Assembly: GCA_016718265.1 (NCBI GenBank)
Contig: JADKDZ010000020.1
Location: 1-13,204 of the forward strand
Reading direction: 5' to 3'
Origin: Uliginosibacterium sp.
GTDB lineage: Bacteria > Pseudomonadota > Gammaproteobacteria > Burkholderiales > Rhodocyclaceae
DNA: 13,204 bases
Shown: in pieces, positions 7,134 to 12,512 of the stretch
Layout of the letters: each line of letters starts with the position of its first letter
Numbering within the stretch: position 1 is the first letter of the stretch
Made by a program: the position numbers and the translations under genes
Notes under the pieces: model-generated
What the model was told of the DNA's origin: nothing
Seen by the model: the letters and a program-made list of their open reading frames with translations, nothing else
Database searches by the model: none

Positions 7134-8010
7134 CGAGGCGCCTCCTTAGCGATGCCATCTGCCTCGTGTTGTACTTGGTCCCACGCGCTGACCATTCGTC
7201 CACCATCTGGTATCCCTCATGCCCCAAGCCGTCCACGATGGCAAAGATCGTCCGGAGCCATGGAAGCATATTGCAGTCGGGATCGCGGAGCTCAAGCATA
7301 CGCCTTGCGGCAGCACGAAAGCGGACTCTCTCATACTCCGGTGTGTCGCGGTGAGCTCGACCGGTGCTCCGCACCAGCTTTGCCGGCGCACGCACCGGTG
7401 GGGCCACCTCTGCAGCATCGGCCCGCCGGCGCGACTCCAGCCACCCGCGCCAGTCGATGCAGTCACCGTCCTGGTACTCCAGCCACGGGGAAGCATCGGG
7501 AGCGCAGGATGGGACGTAATAGAGGCGGGCCGGATCTTTACATGCCGGATCGCGCCCGTCGAAACCGAGCGCATCCGCGACCGCTTCGAGCGCATCGCGG
7601 TGGAGCTCGACCGGGATCGCCTCTGATACCGGCAGGATAACCCGAAAGCAATGGTTTTCGTCGGTATGGGAGAACGTGGTGTGAGCAAACCACCGGACGC
7701 CAAGAAGCCCATCCACCACGTCCACAAAGTTGCGTCCGCCCTTGGCGTCAAAGTCGTAAACCAATGCCGTGACATGGGTTACAGACTTCGACTCGCGAGC
7801 TCGGCTATTGACCAGGCAGAAGGACCACAGGGGCGCGGCATCCTTGGCCGGCGCGCGCTTGTGGTCCATGATGGCCCGATTCCACGGGACCGTTGCCTGC
7901 CCGTCCCACTCGGACCGCTTGACCGATCCAGACCACTGGAACGTCAGCGGGTGCCCTTCATCTTCCCAGCCGTCCTCGGGGTGGAGCGGCTTGCCGTCGG
8001 GGCGGATCAT
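7126..8010 (-). CDS. AEP-type primase (prim-pol) with PriCT-like C-terminus
   Basis: The 294-residue product would make replication primers. Motif I of archaeo-eukaryotic primases is visible as LVYDFDAKGG (residues 83-92, metal-binding D86 and D88). Motif II is in the segment FAHTTFSHTDENHCFRVILP (108-127, H120 and R123), and motif III lies in CKDPARLYYVPS (157-168). The C-terminus (LPWLRTIFAIVDGLGHEGYQ, then DEWSARGTKYN) matches the W...V...G...WS pattern of PriCT-type domains. A basic linker joins the two. The start at 8010 overlaps the previous stop (ATGA) without its own ribosome site, so translation is coupled. Primase and helicase, often fused in phages, are separate genes here but overlap. 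The frame is intact. It could also act as a RepA-like initiator. Confidence 0.8.
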   Translation of the reverse strand: MIRPDGKPLHPEDGWEDEGHPLTFQWSGSVKRSEWDGQATVPWNRAIMDHKRAPAKDAAPLWSFCLVNSRARESKSVTHVTALVYDFDAKGGRNFVDVVDGLLGVRWFAHTTFSHTDENHCFRVILPVSEAIPVELHRDALEAVADALGFDGRDPACKDPARLYYVPSCAPDASPWLEYQDGDCIDWRGWLESRRRADAAEVAPPVRAPAKLVRSTGRAHRDTPEYERVRFRAAARRMLELRDPDCNMLPWLRTIFAIVDGLGHEGYQMVDEWSARGTKYNTRQMASLRRRLDG

Positions 8011-8198
8011 GCAGCAGCCATCGCTTTTTCGAGCTCAACCCTGGCCAGGAACTCTGTCGCAACCCATCCGGTATGAACCCTTTGTGCGAACTTTGGCCCG
8101 GTTCCATCGACAACGCGCCCACGTCCAGCATATCCGCAAAAAGATCCATCAACAGACTGGAGAATCTTCTCCTCCCAATCAGAGCACGGTGCTTCCAT
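8007..8198 (-). CDS. Small hypothetical protein of the replication operon (63 aa)
   Basis: The product reads MEAPCSDWEEKILQSVDGSF and ends LARVELEKAMAAA. The ATG at 8198 has GGAG 6 nt upstream; an in-frame TTG at 8210 is possible but less likely. The stop overlaps the primase ATG (ATGA). A start just behind a large hairpin suggests separate control from the TOPRIM-like gene. No domain is recognised. It is soluble, about half helical by composition, and has two Cys not arranged as a zinc site. Confidence 0.6.
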   Translation of the reverse strand: MEAPCSDWEEKILQSVDGSFCGYAGRGRVVDGTGPKFAQRVHTGWVATEFLARVELEKAMAAA

Positions 8199-8214
8199 TG
8201 CCTTCTCCAAACGG

Positions 8215-8280
8215 AAAAGCCCTCTGGCTATCCCCCCGTGCTACCCCGTCGTGACTCGGGCAGGAGGACAGCCAAAGGGC
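8215..8280 (-). terminator. Long hairpin with short T-tract: terminator, attenuator or processing site
   Basis: On the minus strand GCCCTTTGGCT (8280-8270) pairs with AGCCAGAGGGC (8229-8219), 11 bp including one G-U. Inside, TCCTCC faces GGGGGGA and CCC faces GGGG, giving one long imperfect stem. TTTT (8218-8215) follows, and the ribosome site of the 63-aa gene begins only a few bases later. It lies about 60 nt after the TOPRIM-like stop. Bases 8281-8340 show nothing else. Confidence 0.6.
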
Positions 8281-8340
8281 CAATTGGTCACGCATTCGCA
8301 ACGGCAGGGTAGCAGCCTGTTCCCCGTCGCTCTATCCAAT

Positions 8341-8907
8341 CTACGCCCCAACCGCCCGCTTGGCAAGCGGCGGCGCCTCCATGGCCATCCAAAGCACATC
8401 CTCCCGGATCTTGCCACTATCACCCTGGTGCCTCTCCCATGCGCTCTTGAGCCACTGCAACGGCTCCCCAGCGGATGCAGGGACGTAGCAGTGCCGCCAC
8501 AGGTGCCGAGCTGCCTGCCGTGCCATGGCATCCGACATCCACACCATGACCCCGATCCCGTCCAGAGATCCCCAGTCGGCCCATTGCATCTCGGACGGCC
8601 CGCCGTGCCATGTGGTTGCGTCGAGCCCCATGCGCTGGAGTGCCGACGCCTCGCGCTCCGTGGCCACCAGGAACACGCCCGATGTCTCCCACGACCCGGC
8701 CATGTAGAGCGGCCAGCCCCGATCCGGACTGCGCGTGGGGATTCCTGCGACCCAATGAGCCGCCCGGCAGTGGATGTTGACCCGCCGATGCTGCCACTCA
8801 CACACGGCCCACGGCGTCACGCCGATGGCAGGGTAGGAGTAGATCCGGGCGTTCTCGGGGGCCTCGGGGAAGATTTTTTGCAGATCGTCGATGGTAGGGG
8901 CTTGCAT
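8341..8907 (-). CDS. TOPRIM-like protein with degenerate active site
   Basis: The 188-residue product resembles the TOPRIM part of phage and island primase-type proteins. There these segments read roughly PLYNL, VEGE-x-ADAL, T-x-x-GG, DW-x-PL-x-GR-x-V-x-WPDND. Here they read WPLYMAG (residues 65-71), LVATEREASALQRMG (80-94), TTWHGGPS (98-105) and ADWGSLDGIGVMVWMSDAMA (110-129). The catalytic Glu of VEG is Ala82 and the second Asp of DxD is Met128, so metal-dependent catalysis is unlikely. It may be a structural or regulatory partner of the primase. It starts at ATG 8907 without a clear ribosome site, 22 nt from the ACATAATATG motif at its farther end, and heads the replication operon. The frame is intact and composition matches its neighbours. 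Family call is by pattern, moderately sure. Confidence 0.6.
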   Translation of the reverse strand: MQAPTIDDLQKIFPEAPENARIYSYPAIGVTPWAVCEWQHRRVNIHCRAAHWVAGIPTRSPDRGWPLYMAGSWETSGVFLVATEREASALQRMGLDATTWHGGPSEMQWADWGSLDGIGVMVWMSDAMARQAARHLWRHCYVPASAGEPLQWLKSAWERHQGDSGKIREDVLWMAMEAPPLAKRAVGA

Positions 8908-9010
8908 TATGAGTTACAACATAATATGTTCTTCCCTGTCGGGCAAGCCTCCGGCGCAAAATGCACCTGTACGGAACCCAACGCAACCCAATCGAACCGA
9001 AAGAAACCCA
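8908..9010. promoter_or_regulatory. Divergent control region between replication and late-plus operons
   Basis: The 103-bp gap separates two opposite operons, so it must hold two promoters. It contains an AT-rich 13-bp near-palindrome, AACATAATATGTT (8918-8930), with a related inverted half CATTATG (8905-8911). Possible -10 elements are TATTAT on the minus strand and TAATAT on the plus strand; no -35 box has good spacing. The second half holds the 10-nt repeats described separately. Confidence 0.5.
8971..9010 (+). repeat. Four 10-nt imperfect tandem repeats ending at the ssDNA-binding protein start
   Basis: The units are acggAACCCA, acgcAACCCA, atcgAACCGA and aagaAACCCA, in exact 10-nt register, and the last ends at the base before the ATG at 9011. 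There is no purine-rich ribosome site in this leader. The stretch is A/C-rich and should be unstructured as RNA. Confidence 0.7.
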
Positions 9011-9676
9011 ATGATCGACCCGAAGACCCCCAGCATCGCCATCAACAAGAACGACAAGGGCGCCTATGTCGTGACCGTGTACGGGGCGGTGGCGCACTGG
9101 CCGAAGATCCAGTCCCCCGAGCCCATCCTGGACGCCAACAAGGCCCCCGTGATGGACAAGAACGGCAACCCCAAGCAGAAGTGGTCCGTCGCCCTGTACC
9201 TGCCCAAGAACGCCCCGGGCGTCAAGGACCTCAACGCCGCTTGTGTCGAGGTCCGCAAGAACGAGCTGAAGGGCCTAGGCAAGATCGCCGCCATGAAGGA
9301 CGGGGATCGCGAGTTGACCCGCCTGGTCGAGGAAATGGGCAAGGATCCAGAGAAATTGCAGCACATGGTCGGCCAGGCCATCATTTCGGCCAGCACCACC
9401 ATCGCCCCGATCATCCACAACGAGATCTACGCTGGCGCCGTCTGCGTGGCCGTGATCCAGCTCGCCAGCTACGATCTGGAGACCAAGGGGGTCAAAGCGT
9501 ACCTGCAGGAGATTGGGCGCGTGGCCCCCGGCGAACGCCTCGCCACCGGTGGACAGCGCGCCTCCGTGTTGGCTGGGTCCATGGCCTTCGAGGCCGACAG
9601 CGCCCCCGCCGCCCCCCAGCCGTCCACGGGAGCCCCCGCCGCCGCAGGAACCGACGGGATGCCCTGGGAAGACTGA
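9011..9676 (+). CDS. DUF2815-like phage ssDNA-binding protein
   Basis: The 221-residue product would coat single-stranded DNA in replication and recombination. It reads AINKNDKGAYVVTVYGAVAHWP near the start, then KWSVALYLPKNAPGVKDLNA, HNEIYAGAVCVAVIQLASYD, then GVKAYLQEIGRVAPGERLATGG, an order close to DUF2815 proteins (small OB-like fold). A Pro/Ala-rich linker leads to GMPWED at the very end, the acidic aromatic tip through which ssDNA-binding proteins recruit partners. The frame is open from 8891, but the ATG at 9011 is chosen because the extra 40 residues are encoded by the control region and repeats and look non-protein-like. Beginning a divergent operon beside the replication genes fits the role. 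Family call is by pattern. Confidence 0.72.
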   Translation: MIDPKTPSIAINKNDKGAYVVTVYGAVAHWPKIQSPEPILDANKAPVMDKNGNPKQKWSVALYLPKNAPGVKDLNAACVEVRKNELKGLGKIAAMKDGDRELTRLVEEMGKDPEKLQHMVGQAIISASTTIAPIIHNEIYAGAVCVAVIQLASYDLETKGVKAYLQEIGRVAPGERLATGGQRASVLAGSMAFEADSAPAAPQPSTGAPAAAGTDGMPWED

Positions 9677-9687
9677 TCCGCTCTCGT

Positions 9688-9716
9688 GCCGTGCGTCACA
9701 TCGGCGCACGGCTTTC
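9688..9716 (+). terminator. Weak hairpin terminator after the ssDNA-binding gene
   Basis: GCCGTGCG (9688-9695) pairs perfectly with CGCACGGC (9705-9712) around a 9-nt loop, followed by TTTC. The short T-tract suggests partial termination or an mRNA-stabilising hairpin, giving more ssDNA-binding protein than downstream products. Confidence 0.5.
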
Positions 9717-9745
9717 GCTCCACCAAATAGACAGGAACTGACATC

Positions 9746-10868
9746 ATGGAAGAGCAGAAGAAGAGCATCGAAACCCAAGTCGCCGAATGGTCCGCAACGG
9801 ACGCCGCCCTTCGCGAGGCCGTGGCACTCACGGAAGGAATCACCGTCGAAGGCCATGCCGAGGGCGAAAAGAAGGGCTACCAGGCAGTTGAGAAGGCTCG
9901 CAAGGACCTGAAGGCCAAGCGCGTCGAGATTGAAAACCGCCGCGCCGAACTGAAGCGCCCCATCATCGACCTGGGCAAGCTGGTTGATTCCGAGGCCAAG
10001 CGGTTGACCGCGCTGGTCGAGCCCCGGGAAATCGAGCTGTCGAAGGACGCCGAAAAGTATGAAGCGCGTCTCGCCGCGATCAAAAAGGCGGAGGAAGACC
10101 GCATCGCCGCCGAACGCGCTGAGGCCGAGCGATTGGCGCGTGAAGCCTTGCAGGCTCGGGTGCAGTCTGTTGTGGCCCTCGGTGGCGTGCCGGATCTTGG
10201 ATTCCTGGGAGCCGCGACCGAATCCGATTTCTCGGACCTGCTGACCACCCTGCAAGCGGCCAAGGACGAGCGCGAGACCATCGCCGCACGCGAAGCCGCC
10301 GAGGCCGCAGAATGCGCCCGGATCGCCGAGGAAGGGCGCATCGCCCGCGAGAAGGCTGAAGCCATCGAACGCGCCAAGCGGGACGCCGAGGAAGCTGCAG
10401 CCCGTGCCGAGCAGGAGGCCCGCGCCGCCGCCGAGCGCAAGCGCCTGGCCGAAGATCGTGCCGCCATGGAGGCGGAACAGGAGCGCATCCGGATCGAGCA
10501 GGAGGCCCGCGCCGCCTGAACTGGCCAAACAGGAGCGGGAGTTGCGCGAGGCCCGCGAGAAGATCGAACGCGAGGAAGCGGCGAAGGCCGAAGCGGCACG
10601 CATCGAGGCGGAGCGGATCGAAAACGAAGAGATTGCCGCACGCCTCAAGAAGGAGCACGACGCCGCTGTTGCCGCCGAACTCGCGCGCATCGAGGCCCAG
10701 CGCCCCGACATGGAACGGGCGTCCCGGTGGTTCGCCGCGCAGCTCTCCGGCCTACTGGACTCCGAGTCCCCTGTCATCGCGGACACCGATGTCCTTGCGC
10801 GCTTCGGCAAGGATCGCGAGATCCTGGAATCCGCATTCCGCGCTGTTGCCGCTCGGTGGGTCGCATGA
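9746..10868 (+). CDS. Long coiled-coil phage protein, broken by a 1-base indel
   Basis: The ATG at 9746 has AGGAA about 9 nt upstream. The first frame gives 257 residues. A helical N-terminus (VEKARKDLKAKRVEIENRRA, then KRPIIDLGKLVDSEAKRLTA, then LVEPREIELSKDAEKYEARL) is followed by a short globular break (VVALGGVPDLGFLGAATESD) and a very Ala/Glu/Arg-rich coiled coil. It ends at TGA 10517-10519. The next frame continues the same coiled coil without a gap (ELAKQERELREAREKIEREE) to 10868, ending in a small domain, FGKDREILESAFRAVAARWV. Removing one C at about 10515 joins them into about 373 residues. The N-terminal half resembles phage proteins near recombination genes (DUF1351-like in style), but I cannot fix a function. 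A +1 frameshift at GCC-TGA is an alternative. Confidence 0.7.
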
Positions 10869-11401
10869 CCCCCCGCATCTACCTGGGCATCGACCCCGGC
10901 CCCACCGTCTCCGGAATCTGCCTGTACCACCCGGTCAGCATGAGCCCCATCTGCGCGGAGGTGATGGAGACGGAATCCGTCCTATCTCTGTTGCGCCTTG
11001 GCAACTGGCACTCGCACGAAATCAAGGACTGCGCGGTCATCATCGAGGACATCGTGAGCGACGGCAAAACCGGAGCCACGACCATCGAGACGGCAATGAA
11101 AATCGGCGCCATGATGGAGGCATGCCCAGGCCCCGTGCGGAGATTGAGCCGTCCGAACGTCCTGGGGATCCTCTGCGACAACCGGACGGCCAAGGAGGCC
11201 CAAGCCTGGGCTCGGCTGTGCCAGGTCCACGGGTGCACACCCGAGACGGCCAAGAGCCGCAAGGGCGCTCCGGGGCGCCTTCCCGGCGTTTCCAGCCACG
11301 CCCGATCTGCTCTGGCCCTCTGCGTGGTCGCGGCGGCGCAGGACGATCCGGATAGCCCGCTGGGGCGCCTGGTGATTCTGCCGGGGACGAGGCGGGCATG
11401 A
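10865..11401 (+). CDS. RuvC-like Holliday-junction resolvase
   Basis: The 178-residue product has the RNase H-fold resolvase layout: YLGIDPGPTVSGICLY at residues 6-21 (D10), VIIEDIVSDG at 58-67 (E61), and a C-terminal helix PGVSSHARSALALCVVAAA (140-158). In RuvC the last helix usually carries Asp residues (D-x-x-DALA); here the aligned position is His145 with Ser148, so one metal ligand may be changed. It would cut branched replication intermediates before packaging. The ATG at 10865 overlaps the previous stop (ATGA), which fixes the start although the frame is open from 10727. The stop again overlaps the next start. Length is normal for phage RuvC-like enzymes. Confidence 0.75.
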   Translation: MTPRIYLGIDPGPTVSGICLYHPVSMSPICAEVMETESVLSLLRLGNWHSHEIKDCAVIIEDIVSDGKTGATTIETAMKIGAMMEACPGPVRRLSRPNVLGILCDNRTAKEAQAWARLCQVHGCTPETAKSRKGAPGRLPGVSSHARSALALCVVAAAQDDPDSPLGRLVILPGTRRA

Positions 11402-11901
11402 GCGCGCCGAAGTTCAAGAAGGGGGATCGGGTTCGTTTTACGGGCAACCTGGAGCTTGGCGACATGTCGCTTGGGATCCGCATTGGCGATACGGCCACGG
11501 TGCTCGAAGACGACCAAGAGCCGTGGATTCGTTTGGACAGATTGGGAACAACAGGATCCGACGCCGAAGGGCGCTGCGAAAAAGGGCGTGGGTGGGTGGG
11601 ATACGAGGACCAGCTCGAACTGATCCCGCCCGATCCAATGGCATCAATCTCCGCCCACCCCGCCATCAACGAGACCGCCGACGATGTGCTGATTGCCGCA
11701 TGGGCCAAGAGCGCCCTGGACGGCCTGCCGAAGCTCCCGATCCTGCGGACATCCGAGGCGGAGGCACGATTCGTCGCGGCGTTCGCGGGGGTGCGGCGGG
11801 CGTTGGAGGCGTGTCCGTCCCGGTTAGTAACCACTGAAATGATTGAGAAATGGAATTTGTTGAATTTCCCAAGATGCCACGATTGTCGCGTGAGTGTGTA
11901 A
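11398..11901 (+). CDS. SH3/KOW-like small phage protein with a foreign C-terminal tail
   Basis: The 167-residue product begins MSAPKFKKGDRVRFTGNLEL and continues IGDTATVLEDDQEPWIRLD, GWVGYEDQLELIP. This is a beta-barrel pattern like SH3/KOW-type domains (about residues 5-77). A helical domain follows (ADDVLIAAWAKSALDGLPKL, then EAEARFVAAFAGVRRALEAC). From about residue 142 (RLVTTEMIEKWNLLNFPRCH) the frame runs into AT-richer DNA and overlaps the ligase start by 52 nt in another frame, so the last 26 residues look like accidental read-through past a junction and the original C-terminus may be lost. ATG 11398 overlaps the RuvC-like stop (ATGA). Function unknown. Confidence 0.65.
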   Translation: MSAPKFKKGDRVRFTGNLELGDMSLGIRIGDTATVLEDDQEPWIRLDRLGTTGSDAEGRCEKGRGWVGYEDQLELIPPDPMASISAHPAINETADDVLIAAWAKSALDGLPKLPILRTSEAEARFVAAFAGVRRALEACPSRLVTTEMIEKWNLLNFPRCHDCRVSV

Positions 11902-12389
11902 TCACTGAAAAGATTGACGGCACGAACGCCCAAATCTTTATCGCTGATGACTGCGAAACCATGCTGATTGGTTCGCGCACTCGCTGGATTACGCCAGAAA
12001 ACGACAACGCCGGCTTTGCTCGCTGGTGCATGGAGCGCAAGGAAGAGCTTTTGCGCCTTGGACCTGGACGACACTTTGGAGAGTGGTGGGGTGCTGGAAT
12101 CCAGCGCAACTATGGATTGAAGGAAAAGCGCCTTTCTCTTTTCAATGTCTCGCGCTGGACGCTGGAAACATTGCCGCCTTGCGTTGGACTTGTGCCAGAA
12201 CTTTACCGTGGGATTTTTACCACGGAAGCTGTGGAGAATTGCTTACAAGAGCTTCGCGACAACGGGAGCGCCGCAGCAATGGGCTTTATGAAATCTGAAG
12301 GAGTGGTTTGCTTTCATGTTGCTGGTGGCTTTGGATTCAAAAAGACTATTGAAAAGGACGAGGTGCCGAAGGCTTTGGCAGGGCGTTGA
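11850..12389 (+). CDS. RNA ligase, Rnl2/DRB0094-like nucleotidyltransferase
   Basis: The 179-residue product seals nicked RNA through a lysyl-AMP step. It shows motif I EKIDG (residues 20-24, nucleophile K21), GSRTRW (41-46), motif III FGEWWGAGI (76-84) with QRNYG, motif IV EGVV (150-153) and motif V FKKT (163-166). MEFVEFPKMPRLSRECVITE is the standard start of the family, so ATG 11850 is chosen, although no good ribosome site precedes it and an in-frame stop lies 6 nt upstream. It is a catalytic core with no C-terminal domain, as in many phage ligases. In phages such enzymes repair tRNAs cut by host defence nucleases; no tRNA gene or polynucleotide kinase is visible here. Base composition is clearly lower in GC than the replication genes, suggesting transfer. 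Confidence 0.87.
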   Translation: MEFVEFPKMPRLSRECVITEKIDGTNAQIFIADDCETMLIGSRTRWITPENDNAGFARWCMERKEELLRLGPGRHFGEWWGAGIQRNYGLKEKRLSLFNVSRWTLETLPPCVGLVPELYRGIFTTEAVENCLQELRDNGSAAAMGFMKSEGVVCFHVAGGFGFKKTIEKDEVPKALAGR

Positions 12390-12408
12390 CGCGCTTGCCT
12401 CGCAGATG

Positions 12409-12488
12409 TCCCTAACCGCCCCTATTAACCCGCTCGCGAAAACGGCATGACAACGAGCGCGATGTGGGTTGAATGGGATTGTTAGGGA
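12409..12488. other. Long imperfect hairpin with attC-like ends
   Basis: TCCCTAAC (12409-12416) pairs with GTTAGGGA (12481-12488). Further in, CCC faces GGG, ATT faces AAT, and AACC faces GGTT. CGCTCG (12431-12436) faces CGAGCG (12454-12459) around a 17-nt loop, and one arm has extra unpaired bases (12460-12465). An 80-bp imperfect stem with YYYAAC/GTTRRR ends, placed just after an ORF, is the design of integron attC sites. However, the last core base is G where attC has a pyrimidine. A plain transcript hairpin is the alternative; there is no T-tract. The whole gap 12390-12512 holds only this and the ribosome site of the next gene. Confidence 0.45.
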
Positions 12489-12512
12489 TGATTAAACAAC
12501 AGAGAGGAAGAA

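Noticed and set aside
8891..9010. Upstream start of the ssDNA-binding protein
   Set aside because: The added residues come from the operator-like dyad and the 10-nt repeats and do not resemble the family.
9275..10930. 551-codon minus-strand ORF opposite the coiled-coil gene
   Set aside because: The GC-rich coiled-coil codons leave the antisense frame open; the product is Gly/Ala/Arg/Ser low-complexity, without domains.
11040..12074. 344-codon minus-strand ORF across the RuvC-like, SH3-like and ligase genes
   Set aside because: It crosses the composition boundary and opposes three supported genes, with no motif of its own.
12409..12488. Simple Rho-independent terminator for the ligase
   Set aside because: The hairpin is long and bulged and is followed by GATGATTAAAC rather than a T-tract.
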